A stretch of DNA of 64,000 nucleotides, taken from the NCBI GenBank assembly GCA_019694515.1, contig JAIBBU010000001.1, positions 124,001 to 188,000 of the forward strand. Reading direction: 5' to 3'. The notes beneath the pieces are model-generated. The model ran no database searches. It saw only the letters and a program-made list of their open reading frames with translations, and had not been told where the DNA came from. Below, one piece after another: positions 45,087 through 52,749 of this stretch (the first letter of the stretch is position 1; every line of letters starts with the position of its first letter). The stretch comes from Oligoflexia bacterium (GTDB taxonomy: Bacteria > Bdellovibrionota_C > UBA2361 > JBGSMV01). The position numbers were made by a program, and so were the translations under genes.

Positions 45087-47060
45087 ATGCCGAGTAGTAG
45101 TCTGAAGGCATTAATTACCGCTGGCGGTACCCGCGAACCGATCGATGACGTACGTGTCATCACTAATTTATCCAAGGGCCGATTCGGCACGATCATAGCA
45201 CGCGAACTTGTGCGGCAGGGAGTTGAGACCACGCTGCTCTGCAGTCATGAGGCTGCAGAAGCGGTTGCGGTTGAGGATGACCTGCGCGTGGAACGGTTCT
45301 CATCATTTGCTGATCTTCGTGAGAAGATGGAGGAATTAGTTCCGCGCTTCGAGCCTGATTTGTTATTTATGGCGGCGGCCGTTAGCGATTACAGCCCCGT
45401 TCGAACCATCGGTAAGATCGATTCCTCGGCTGAAGAGCTGTCAATTACTTTAAGGCGAAATATAAAGCTGCTCTCGCAGTTGAGAGCGCTGTGCGGCGTC
45501 GAAACTTTCATCGCTGGATTCAAGCTCACCTCGGGGCTCTCTAATGACGAAATTTATCAACTTGCTCTAAGGCAGGTTTTAGATAACCGCATCAATTTGA
45601 CTGTCGCTAATGATCTCAAGCGGCTCGATAAACTCCGTAATTTGCATCCGATCATGATGGTTACCCCGGAAGGCGGCGCGCTGCATGTTATCAAATCCCG
45701 GGAGGAAGTCGCGGTTGAATTGGTGCAATTTGTTTTGCAGCGGCAAAATGTGCGCTGGTTTAAAACGGAAACAGCTCCGCGGCTAAGCAGTGTAGATACC
45801 GAGCGGCGAAACATGGCAGCGGAGCTGCTGCGCTTTGCGCAAGAAGCGCTCCTATTGAGCGGTTCTCCGGGGAATGTTTCAGTGCGCGCCCTAGCGGGGA
45901 CGGAATCAGAGCAGAGCTTAGTCATCACCCCCCGAGGGGTTGATAAGTCCGAGCTGAGCGCAGAAGAGCTCTTGGATGTTACGGTGAACCTAAATGAACG
46001 CAGAGTTCTGTGTGATCAGAGAGGGGCGCTGCGGAGCTCGATCGATACTGGTGTGCAAGCACTGATTTATCGGGAGCTGCCTGACGTAACGGCGCTTCTA
46101 CATTTTCATGCCGGCAAGTCCTTGGTGTTAACACAAAGCTGCACCACCTTTCCTTATCCGTGCGGAACGGTCGAAGAAGCGACAGAAATTATAGCTGCAG
46201 TTGAAGCCACTCCCCTGAAGGTGTTGGAGCCCGCTCAGGGGTTCTGCGTTGAGCTTGTCCATCACGGCTATCTGATGGGATTTGCAGCGGGGCAGGTTGA
46301 GGCACTTACACGGCGTTGGAAACAATTGACCGCACAGTATGCCCTGCACCTTGAGGAAGTCGGGGAGCCTGGGATGCTGCCGCAGTTAAGGCTTCATCCC
46401 ATCTTCAATCATAATTTCTTGGTTGGAGTGCTGGCTGAGGGGCCGTTAGGATCATCTATTTTTATCGCTCCAGACAGCCGGCGGGCCGGACTGGGCGATA
46501 AACTAGTCACTAAACTGATCGAGAGGGGCGATACGGTAGTGGCCCATGATCTTTGTGAAGTGAAAGATTTTTATGTTGCGCGCGGATACAGCTCGGAACA
46601 GCAGGGGCAGTTCTTTGTTCTGACTCCCCCGACCCGCCGCTCAGATCTGATCGCAGCTGCTTCGGTTTGTTTATTTTATCCTCCGACGCGCGAGGTCCTG
46701 TTAGGCGAGCGTCTAGTAGAGCCCTGGAAGGGATTCTATGCGTTTCCCGGTGGCAAAGTGGAGACAGGAGATGCTGACCTCCTCTCGGCGGCAGTTCGCG
46801 AGTTTAATGAGGAGGCAGGTATCCAGCTGCAAGGGGTAGGGGCAGAACGCGAAGTTTCGATCTATGTGGGTTGTCTAGATAACTCCCGAGCGTATCACGT
46901 CTCTAATTTCCTAGTTTTGGCCGAACAGCGAATGCAACCTCAGCCATCCGAAGAAATGGCGTGTCGCTGGATTGAACTGGGGGAAGCGCTTAAGTTGAAG
47001 CTCGGTATCGGCACTAGGCGCGTATTGCGAGAGTTGCACGATTCATTCTTGGCTTCATAA
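45087..47060 (+). CDS. Four-domain fusion: CoaB-like, class II aldolase, GNAT-like, NUDIX
   Basis: 657-aa cytosolic fusion. Residues 1-220 match the CoaB half of Dfp (phosphopantothenoylcysteine synthetase): ITAGGTREPIDDVRVITNLSKG (9-30) and FMAAAVSDYSP. The CoaC decarboxylase half is absent. Residues 240-425 are a class II aldolase/adducin domain with SPGNVSVR, VITPRGVDKSEL, His339/His341 in LLHFHAG and His392/393, the expected metal ligands. Residues 435-515 look like the C-terminal half of a GNAT domain (APDSRRAGLGDKL, FYVARGY). Residues 520-655 are a NUDIX domain (FPGGKVETGD...VREFNEEAGI), whose box has one extra residue and Asp for Glu. Functions together are unknown; a sugar- or CoA-linked repair or salvage role is inference. 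It converges with apbE. Confidence 0.85.
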   Translation: MPSSSLKALITAGGTREPIDDVRVITNLSKGRFGTIIARELVRQGVETTLLCSHEAAEAVAVEDDLRVERFSSFADLREKMEELVPRFEPDLLFMAAAVSDYSPVRTIGKIDSSAEELSITLRRNIKLLSQLRALCGVETFIAGFKLTSGLSNDEIYQLALRQVLDNRINLTVANDLKRLDKLRNLHPIMMVTPEGGALHVIKSREEVAVELVQFVLQRQNVRWFKTETAPRLSSVDTERRNMAAELLRFAQEALLLSGSPGNVSVRALAGTESEQSLVITPRGVDKSELSAEELLDVTVNLNERRVLCDQRGALRSSIDTGVQALIYRELPDVTALLHFHAGKSLVLTQSCTTFPYPCGTVEEATEIIAAVEATPLKVLEPAQGFCVELVHHGYLMGFAAGQVEALTRRWKQLTAQYALHLEEVGEPGMLPQLRLHPIFNHNFLVGVLAEGPLGSSIFIAPDSRRAGLGDKLVTKLIERGDTVVAHDLCEVKDFYVARGYSSEQQGQFFVLTPPTRRSDLIAAASVCLFYPPTREVLLGERLVEPWKGFYAFPGGKVETGDADLLSAAVREFNEEAGIQLQGVGAEREVSIYVGCLDNSRAYHVSNFLVLAEQRMQPQPSEEMACRWIELGEALKLKLGIGTRRVLRELHDSFLAS

Positions 47061-47097
47061 CCGCCGGGGAAATCCCACCCCGAGTGCTGATTTAAGC

Positions 47098-48075
47098 TTA
47101 GGCCGTAATTGAGACTTGATGTCGCTGATCGACGATCAGCGCGCGCACCGGCGGTAGAGCACGGGCGAGTTGCTGCGCTGTGTCAAGCGGCACGACCGAG
47201 AGTGTCGTAGCTAGTCCATCAGCCCACAGCGCGTTGGGCGCAATCACAGTTACCTGTTGGTTGAAGTGTGCCGATCTTCCGGTGCTGCAATCGATTAGAT
47301 GGGTCTGTCGGGCTCCGTCGACGAACCAGAAATTTCGGGCATCGCTGGAGGTTGAAATACCGAAGGATCCGTACAAACGCAGCGTGCGCAGTATAGAGTC
47401 TGCACGCGGGTCTTCGACCTCAACGTTCCAAACTGTGTCGCCCCAGAACCTAATGTCCCCGCTACATGCCACCCGCGCGTAGCGCACGCCCTGCCGTGCC
47501 AAAAATTCTACGGCCAGATCCGCCATCAGCCCCTTTCCAATTCCCCCCACATCAAAGCCCGATTGACCTTTGAGGTTGACGTAGTCAGGGGAGATTTCAA
47601 GAGTGGTAGAGTTTGCTGCGGCGACTGCAAATTTTAGATCAACTCGATCGGGCAGCGAGGAGGCCAGCTTGGCTGCCCGCCATAAATCGGTAAGGCTGCT
47701 GCAGAGTGGATTGAAATTACCGTTGCTCATTCTGCGAAGCTCAGAACCGACCTGCCATAGCCGCAAAAGATGCGCGGGGCAATCGGCCCGCGGCAACCGC
47801 CCGTGCAGCTTGAGCCGGCTGCAGAAACTATCAGATTCCCAGTTTGAGATGGCATCTGCCCAGCTCTGCATCTCCACGAAGGTTGCATCCAATAAACGCT
47901 GCGAAGCAGCGGCATCTTCAGCATAGATGGCGATTTCCACGTAGGTGCCCATCAGTGGGCGCAAGCTTTGATGCCAGCGTTGAGCGCCGGGCAGCGCTGC
48001 TGCAGGCACCGCGCTAAGCAGGCAGCCAAATAGTGCCGACTGCCCTGATAATTTTAGCCAATCACGACGCTGCAT
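47098..48075 (-). CDS. apbE: FAD:protein FMN transferase (ApbE)
   Basis: 325-aa flavin transferase that covalently attaches FMN to a Thr or Ser of target proteins outside the cytoplasm. The N-terminus MQRRDWLKLSGQSALFG is a Tat-like signal (RRDWLK). MGTYVEIAIYA, the SNGNFNPLCSSLTDLW block, VGGIGKGLMADLAVEFL and the Mg-binding LWADGLATTLSVV near 285 are ApbE hallmarks. The likely substrate, an FMN-binding-domain protein, is two genes upstream in the same unit. The upstream gene overlaps its start by 14 bases. Confidence 0.94.
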   Translation of the reverse strand: MQRRDWLKLSGQSALFGCLLSAVPAAALPGAQRWHQSLRPLMGTYVEIAIYAEDAAASQRLLDATFVEMQSWADAISNWESDSFCSRLKLHGRLPRADCPAHLLRLWQVGSELRRMSNGNFNPLCSSLTDLWRAAKLASSLPDRVDLKFAVAAANSTTLEISPDYVNLKGQSGFDVGGIGKGLMADLAVEFLARQGVRYARVACSGDIRFWGDTVWNVEVEDPRADSILRTLRLYGSFGISTSSDARNFWFVDGARQTHLIDCSTGRSAHFNQQVTVIAPNALWADGLATTLSVVPLDTAQQLARALPPVRALIVDQRHQVSITA

Positions 48076-48583
48076 TTGATTGAAACCAAATCTCGCGCAG
48101 CGGCAGGTAGGTTAAGCCAATCAAGGAAAGAGTAAACACTCCGATAGCGGGACCAAAGAGGTAAGCAAATTGAGGCGATGCATAAATGATCAGCCAGGGG
48201 CATGCGAAGGTGAGAAGAAAGGAACCGAAGCTAACGCTGTACCAAAATATTCTAGTACGTTCGGAAAGTTCGCAAACTGAAAGCAGATGACAAAGCAGGA
48301 ACAGCAGCAATGAGCCGCCGCTTAGATGAAGATGAGTCACCTCGGCAAGCTCCGCAAAAGGACGCGCCGTATTGGGGGCTAATAATTGGTCCAATTCGTT
48401 GGCAGAATCTGTGCCCAGATAGTAAGCGCGTACCGAAGATGGGGCGAGCCCGGTCTTAGCCAGTGTCAAAGCGGAAGCTGAAAGCAAGCCCAGCAAGAGT
48501 CCTAACAGTCCCAACGTAGTCAGCACCTTCACGCTAGGCTTGGCTTTGGAGAGCCGATATCCGGGAACGGCGGCGCTGCGCAT
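48062..48583 (-). CDS. Four-helix membrane protein of the flavinylation operon
   Basis: 173-aa protein with about four transmembrane helices (about 20-43, 82-108, 114-136, 141-163). A periplasmic loop near 50-78 and His pairs in THLHLSGGSLLLFLLCHLL hint at heme or quinone contact, but this is inference. No family recognised. It lies between the FMN-binding protein (2 bases) and apbE (14-base overlap), so it is probably the membrane partner that passes electrons to or from the flavinylated protein. Confidence 0.75.
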   Translation of the reverse strand: MRSAAVPGYRLSKAKPSVKVLTTLGLLGLLLGLLSASALTLAKTGLAPSSVRAYYLGTDSANELDQLLAPNTARPFAELAEVTHLHLSGGSLLLFLLCHLLSVCELSERTRIFWYSVSFGSFLLTFACPWLIIYASPQFAYLFGPAIGVFTLSLIGLTYLPLREIWFQSNAAS

Positions 48584-48585
48584 CT

Positions 48586-49182
48586 TTAGCTAGCTCCGAA
48601 AAAAGTTCGCCACAGAATTAGCGCGCGCCTGACACCTTTACTCATAGCGCGCGACGACAGTGTCGCCCCTGTTACATGCTTAATCTCGCTTCCAATCCTC
48701 AGATCCGCATCTATGCTTTTGCCCTCGAATTGCTTCATAAAGCTGCGTTCTTTGACCTCCCATCCGATCGTTTCGCGGAAGACCATTACCTCTACTCGGG
48801 TGATTTCACCGCGTGGAGTCAGTCCCACGATATAGGTGATCGGCATATGCTTTCCGACCTCCGAATCAATCAGGGCATAAGCGCTGACATTACCCGCTTT
48901 GCTGCAAATAAAAAAGTTTGCGGTGTCGGAATCCGAGTCGTCCAGATCTTCGTTTCCCAGGATTTCGTGGGTCGATTTTGAGATGGCTTGGGGGCTATAG
49001 AGTGCCTCTGCTTCCTCTCCGCAGACCAGCTTGAGCGCTTGTTCCTTGCTCAAATATATCTGAGGTGCGCCATATGCCGACGCTCCGGAAAGCATTAATA
49101 CCGATAGAATCAATAATTTATGCAGCTCGGCGATCGGTGCAGTTCTAATGAAATTTAAAAGATTCGGCGGCTTTGGATGCAT
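48586..49182 (-). CDS. FMN-binding domain protein, ApbE substrate
   Basis: About 198-aa exported protein. A signal peptide (ELHKLLILSVLMLSGASAYGA) precedes a region ending in the FMN_bind domain: ITYIVGLTPRGEITRVEVMVFRE and HVTGATLSSRAMSKGVRRAL, shown here for its TGATLSS flavinylation site (Thr in GAT-L-S). This is the RnfG/NqrC-type attachment motif. ATG 49182 is preferred; the frame opens to an ATG at 49272 that overlaps the divergent cysteine dioxygenase start and gives a Cys-rich tail of doubtful reality. It is the first gene of a unit with the 4TM protein and apbE. Confidence 0.88.
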   Translation of the reverse strand: MHPKPPNLLNFIRTAPIAELHKLLILSVLMLSGASAYGAPQIYLSKEQALKLVCGEEAEALYSPQAISKSTHEILGNEDLDDSDSDTANFFICSKAGNVSAYALIDSEVGKHMPITYIVGLTPRGEITRVEVMVFRETIGWEVKERSFMKQFEGKSIDADLRIGSEIKHVTGATLSSRAMSKGVRRALILWRTFFGAS

Positions 49183-49270
49183 GCTGCACCCAACCATACA
49201 CTTATTCGGGTTGAAGCAGAACTGGTCGCAGAGGTAGAGTGCTCCGGTTACCGTTTTCGGAGGATCCGTC

Positions 49271-49801
49271 ATGCTGAAATCCGTTTTGAGCTATCTTGAT
49301 TCATGTGACAAGGCGATTGACCTGGAACACTTGCGGCGCTTGATGAGTGATATTGATGTCAGTCTGGAAGAACTACGTCCTTTCGTCGCCTTTAGCGATA
49401 ACGGCTATCAGCGTAATTTGGTGAAGCAGGGTGCGCAGTATGAATTGCTGGTATTGTGCTGGCGTTCCGGACAGGCTTCACGCATTCATGACCATGATGG
49501 ATCGAGTTGCTGCTTCAAGATTTTGCAGGGTGAGGCTACCGAAACGAATTTCCAGCTGACGGGGCGCACACTCGACGGAGAAAAATTGGTTAAGCCGATT
49601 GGTTCGAAGCCGTATCAGGTGGGAACAGTGTGTGCGTCCACCTCTTCCCATATTCATAAAATCTCCAACGAGACGGAGGGCAGCCTGATTACATTGCACT
49701 GCTACTCGCCAGCGCTGCATATGAATACATATCTAATCGATCCAATCTGGGCAGCCTCCGCTAAACCCAATCACTGCATGGTTGCTTCGCTAAAGGTTTG
49801 A
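49271..49801 (+). CDS. cdo: Type I cysteine dioxygenase
   Basis: 176-aa cupin that oxidises cysteine to cysteine sulfinate with O2 at a mononuclear iron. The iron ligands are His73 and His75 (RIHDHDGSSCC) and His127 (SSHIHK), in the CDO pattern. Tyr145 in HCYSPAL matches the active-site Tyr, and Cys80/81 sit at or beside the position of the Cys that forms the Cys-Tyr crosslink in animal CDO. A strong GGAGG lies 8 bases before the ATG. The sulfite/sulfinate-type exporter gene follows by 6 bases, so the pair likely handles cysteine-derived sulfur. Confidence 0.92.
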   Translation: MLKSVLSYLDSCDKAIDLEHLRRLMSDIDVSLEELRPFVAFSDNGYQRNLVKQGAQYELLVLCWRSGQASRIHDHDGSSCCFKILQGEATETNFQLTGRTLDGEKLVKPIGSKPYQVGTVCASTSSHIHKISNETEGSLITLHCYSPALHMNTYLIDPIWAASAKPNHCMVASLKV

Positions 49802-49807
49802 ACGACA

Positions 49808-50803
49808 GTGCGAGCCGACTATATCCCGGGCTGGTTATTCTTGACCGCAGTTGCACTGGTATGCAGTGAGCTGTCGGAGTTAGTCGAGATTGGAGGCAAG
49901 CATCCGCTGGAGGCTTCAGCATTAGGGGTATTGATAGGCGTGTTGGCGCTCGCCCTCTGGCGCCTTCCGAAAGTATTTGAAGCAGGGGTTAGGTCGAGCG
50001 AAAAGCTTTTAGTTTTGGGAATCGTACTGCTCGGGGTCTCGCTGGATCTGCCGCGGCTTTTTAGCGAAAGCGCGGGAATGCTGGCCGTGATTGTTTGCAC
50101 TATGTTTTTCGGATTCCTATGTATTCTGGCGCTGGCGCGGCTCTTTAAAATCCCCCCGGTGCTTGGAGTCCTGCTGGCTGTGGGAACCACGATTTGTGGT
50201 GGGACCGCCGTGGCGCTGACCGCACCGTTGGTTGATGCGCCGGAGGAAGATATTAGTTACGCGGTCGGCACTGTTGCGTTATGGGGTCTCCTAGCGATCT
50301 TCCTTTACCCATGGTTAGGGCGGGTGGTTGGCGCTTCGGATTTTAATTTTGGCGTATTTGCCGGTACCGCTATTCACTCCACTCCGCAGGTCGTTGGGGC
50401 GGCTTATATTTTTTCTGGTGCAGCTGGTTTAACCGCTACCGCGGTCAAGCTGATTCGGAATTGTTTTATGGCGCCTGTAGCGCTAGGAATCGCCCTGTGG
50501 CATTCGCGCTCCGTACCTTCGGGGCAGAAACTTAAAAGCTTTACCAAGGCCTTCCCTTGGTTTTTGTTCGGGTATTTCGTAATGAGCGCATTAAGCAGCA
50601 ATGGCTACTTTACAACCAAGGGCGTAGACAACATCGCTGCCGCCGGCAAATTCCTGATCTTGATTGGAATGTGCGGGGTGGGTTTCAATACCTCAATCCG
50701 GTCGCTTCGAGCGATGGGCAGCCGGCCGCTAATGGTCGGATTGCTGGGTTCGCTCCTGGTGGCAGCATTTAGTATCGGTTCTATTTATGTATTCTTGGGA
50801 TAA
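49808..50803 (+). CDS. YeiH/UPF0324 family putative sulfur-oxyanion exporter
   Basis: 331-aa polytopic membrane protein of the YeiH/UPF0324 family with ten or so helices. [40 protein letters not shown] and [19 protein letters not shown] are family blocks. Some members are linked to export of sulfite or related sulfonate products, so with cdo directly upstream it may remove sulfite. That is inference from position. Start is GTG at 49808, 6 bases after cdo; FKBP follows 5 bases after its stop. Confidence 0.9.
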   Translation: MRADYIPGWLFLTAVALVCSELSELVEIGGKHPLEASALGVLIGVLALALWRLPKVFEAGVRSSEKLLVLGIVLLGVSLDLPRLFSESAGMLAVIVCTMFFGFLCILALARLFKIPPVLGVLLAVGTTICGGTAVALTAPLVDAPEEDISYAVGTVALWGLLAIFLYPWLGRVVGASDFNFGVFAGTAIHSTPQVVGAAYIFSGAAGLTATAVKLIRNCFMAPVALGIALWHSRSVPSGQKLKSFTKAFPWFLFGYFVMSALSSNGYFTTKGVDNIAAAGKFLILIGMCGVGFNTSIRSLRAMGSRPLMVGLLGSLLVAAFSIGSIYVFLG

Positions 50804-50808
50804 CAGAA

Positions 50809-51231
50809 ATGAAGAATTATTTTTTAGCAGTGCTGATTGGAGCGCTGACGATCGGTTCGGTAGCTATGGCCAGCGATAAAATCGTTTCATTGCCATCCGG
50901 TCTCAAGTACGAGGACACCAAACTCGGTTCAGGCGCTGAAGCGGTCAGCGGCAAACAGATCGAGGTGCACTACACCGGCTGGCTTGATGATCACGGAAAG
51001 AAGGGCACTAAGTTTGATAGTTCAGTTGATCATGGCCAAACTTTCAAGTTTCCGTTGGGCCAGGGCATGGTTATTAAGGGGTGGGATCAAGGTTTCGCCG
51101 GTATGAAGGTAGGAGGAAAGAGAACTCTGATGATCCCTCCTGATTTGGGATACGGGGCAAGTGGCGCTGGTGCTGCTATTCCGCCGAACGCTAGCTTGAT
51201 CTTTGATGTTGAACTCTTGGGAGTCCACTAA
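50809..51231 (+). CDS. FKBP-type peptidyl-prolyl cis-trans isomerase, exported
   Basis: 140-aa single-domain FKBP. A signal peptide ([21 protein letters not shown]) is followed by the complete domain: [37 protein letters not shown] (key residues Asp-Ser, FPLG, W), [24 protein letters not shown]. All the usual catalytic pocket aromatics are present. It should fold periplasmic proteins. It lies 5 bases after the YeiH-type gene and before a clear terminator, so it closes the cdo operon. Confidence 0.95.
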   Translation: MKNYFLAVLIGALTIGSVAMASDKIVSLPSGLKYEDTKLGSGAEAVSGKQIEVHYTGWLDDHGKKGTKFDSSVDHGQTFKFPLGQGMVIKGWDQGFAGMKVGGKRTLMIPPDLGYGASGAGAAIPPNASLIFDVELLGVH

Positions 51232-51333
51232 GAAACGATCCCTCGGCCTCTTGGTTAAGGCGAGCGGCGAAAAAACTGCTTAGGTGCACGAAGATTGTGC
51301 GCCATCCAAATAGGCCGAGTTGATTAGCTGGAT

Positions 51334-51358
51334 AAGGCGGCGTTGGCCGCCTTTTTTT
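51334..51358 (+). terminator. Rho-independent terminator after FKBP gene
   Basis: AAGGCGGC-GTTG-GCCGCCTT is a perfect 8-bp stem with a 4-base loop followed by a T run. It ends the cdo-yeiH-FKBP unit on the plus strand. Its T run touches the stop of the convergent Flp gene. Confidence 0.88.
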
Positions 51359-51539
51359 ATGAGCTGACAGATCCGAAGAGCTGGCCGGTTGAATCAAAGA
51401 AGCTGCTGCGCAAACTACTTCCGATTGTTCCCATCGCAGCCATCATACCGATGGCCAATAGCATCGCCAGAAGCACATATTCGACGAACTGTGCCCCTCT
51501 TTCGGAGCGAAATCGCTGCGAGATTCCAATACGCTCCAT
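51357..51539 (-). CDS. Flp/Fap-type pilin, solitary
   Basis: 60-aa type IVb prepilin-like protein. The N-terminus MERIGISQRFRSERG is followed by GAQFVEYVLLAMLLAIGMMAAMG (key features: G at the cleavage site, Glu at +5, hydrophobic core), the Flp signature; processing after Gly by a TadV-type peptidase is expected. ATG 51539 is chosen; a TTG at 51551 is too close to GGAGG to be used. It lies 11 kb from the tad locus, so it is a second, unlinked pilin. Confidence 0.82.
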   Translation of the reverse strand: MERIGISQRFRSERGAQFVEYVLLAMLLAIGMMAAMGTIGSSLRSSFFDSTGQLFGSVSS

Positions 51540-51788
51540 GTAACTTTCCAAACCTCCGAAGAGGCTCCCCCTGAGTAACTACCTAGCACCTCAGGAAAAT
51601 ATCGAACGATTTCCCCGGAGTGCTCACTTTAGACTAGCATTTCATTTCACACTAAGCGAATGCTTTGACCTCTCCCGTTTTTGGCAGGTAAAGGCCTGGG
51701 CGAGGTTGTTTTGATGGCGTAACCACCTGAATTTGCTTTTTAATGCAGTTATCTATACACTCGCGCCATTAATTTCAGTGGGTAGTAT

Positions 51789-51950
51789 ATGAAGAGGACT
51801 TACCAGCCCTCCAAAAAGAGCAGACGCACCGCACACGGCTTTAGAAAGCGCATGGCAACCAAAGGTGGCCGCAAAGTTTTGAACGCTCGTCGACGCCAGG
51901 GTCGTCACAAAATCTCGGTAACGTCGCCTCGTAAGGGCCATTATCGTTAG
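51789..51950 (+). CDS. rpmH: Large ribosomal subunit protein bL34
   Basis: 53-aa, strongly basic protein. It begins [20 protein letters not shown] and contains the [23 protein letters not shown] core of bL34 (key motif FR.RM.T..GR.VL..RR..GR), with an unusual 9-residue C-terminal extension (TSPRKGHYR). First gene of the rpmH-rnpA-yidD-yidC-mnmE cluster, the order typical of bacterial chromosomes near the replication origin. A possible promoter is TTGCTT (51733) and TATACA (51754) with a short 15-base spacer. Confidence 0.95.
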   Translation: MKRTYQPSKKSRRTAHGFRKRMATKGGRKVLNARRRQGRHKISVTSPRKGHYR

Positions 51951-52059
51951 ACCGCCGGGCGTTTCCCGCTTGGAGGATGTAGCTGTCAATTTTTGCCGGA
52001 AGTGTTCTGGGAGTGACGGTGTTATCTGCGGAAGTGATCTTCTGCGTTAGTGAGTATAG

Positions 52060-52428
52060 GTGAGCTCTAAAGGTAAACTTAGCTTTCCTCCTTCAGCTCG
52101 CATCCGGCGAAAGGCAGAATTTGAACGGGTCCAAAGCCTTGGCAAGCGGCACGCCAGTACGCACTTTGTGATTCTATTTGCTCCTGCGCCCGCTGGAGAG
52201 AGCCGCTTGGGAACAATCATTAGTAAGAAGGTGGATAAGCGCGCCGCGCGGCGCAATCGTCTGCGCCGCCGCCTTCGCGAGATATTCCGCTCAAATCGGG
52301 CTAAATTGACAAAAATCGTTGACCTAGTGATCATTGCCCGCAGGGAAGCAACCGAACTTGAATTTTGCGAAGTTGAGCAGGAGCTCAACCGATCACTATT
52401 GAAGATCAGGCTTTTAGAAACTGTTTAG
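52060..52428 (+). CDS. rnpA: Ribonuclease P protein component
   Basis: 122-aa basic protein subunit of RNase P, which trims tRNA 5' ends with its RNA partner. The RNP motif region SKKVDKRAARRNRLRRRLREIFR near 55-77 is present with its Arg-rich helix (key RNR.RR.RE). FVILFAPAPAGESRLGTIISKK is the central strand. Start is GTG at 52060. It follows rpmH by 109 bases and precedes yidD by 69 bases. Confidence 0.94.
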   Translation: MSSKGKLSFPPSARIRRKAEFERVQSLGKRHASTHFVILFAPAPAGESRLGTIISKKVDKRAARRNRLRRRLREIFRSNRAKLTKIVDLVIIARREATELEFCEVEQELNRSLLKIRLLETV

Positions 52429-52497
52429 GCGTCTCAGAGCGTGGAATACGCGGGCTGTTCCCGTTGCAGTTTGTTTAAGCCGACAGCCGTCCAATAA

Positions 52498-52749
52498 ATG
52501 AGTTCTGTATCTCCGATGAACGGAATAATTGACAACGTATTTCGTTTCTACAAGCTAGCCTTGTCGCCTTTCTTGGCGCCGTGCTGCCGATTTGAACCGG
52601 AGTGCTCGACTTACGTGCGCGATGCGCTAAAGCAGCACGGACTCCTGCGCGGGGCGGTGCTTGGTTTTTGGCGAATTTTAAGATGTCAGCCTTACTGTCG
52701 AGGTGGCTTCGATCCAGTTCCAACAAAAGCGGATGTTCATGGAAGATAA
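52498..52749 (+). CDS. yidD: Membrane protein insertion efficiency factor YidD
   Basis: 83-aa protein with the YidD core: FYKLALSPFLAPCCRFEPECSTYVRDALKQHG (conserved SP, C-R-F-x-P-x-CS-Y-A-like), then GFWRILRCQPYCRGGFDPVP. Four conserved cysteines are visible. It has an amphipathic N-terminal helix and assists YidC in inserting inner-membrane proteins. It overlaps the yidC start by 11 bases. Confidence 0.95.
   Translation: MSSVSPMNGIIDNVFRFYKLALSPFLAPCCRFEPECSTYVRDALKQHGLLRGAVLGFWRILRCQPYCRGGFDPVPTKADVHGR

Noticed and set aside
49183..49272. Cys-rich N-terminal extension of the FMN-binding gene
   Set aside because: It would overlap the divergent cdo start codon and remove the space for promoters; no ribosome site supports it.
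51552..51788. Replication origin next to rpmH
   Set aside because: No dnaA gene and no repeated DnaA boxes (TTATNCACA) were found here.
52431..52443. Partial copy of the same core (GTCTCAGAG) after rnpA
   Set aside because: Two end bases differ and no paired copy occurs before yidD.
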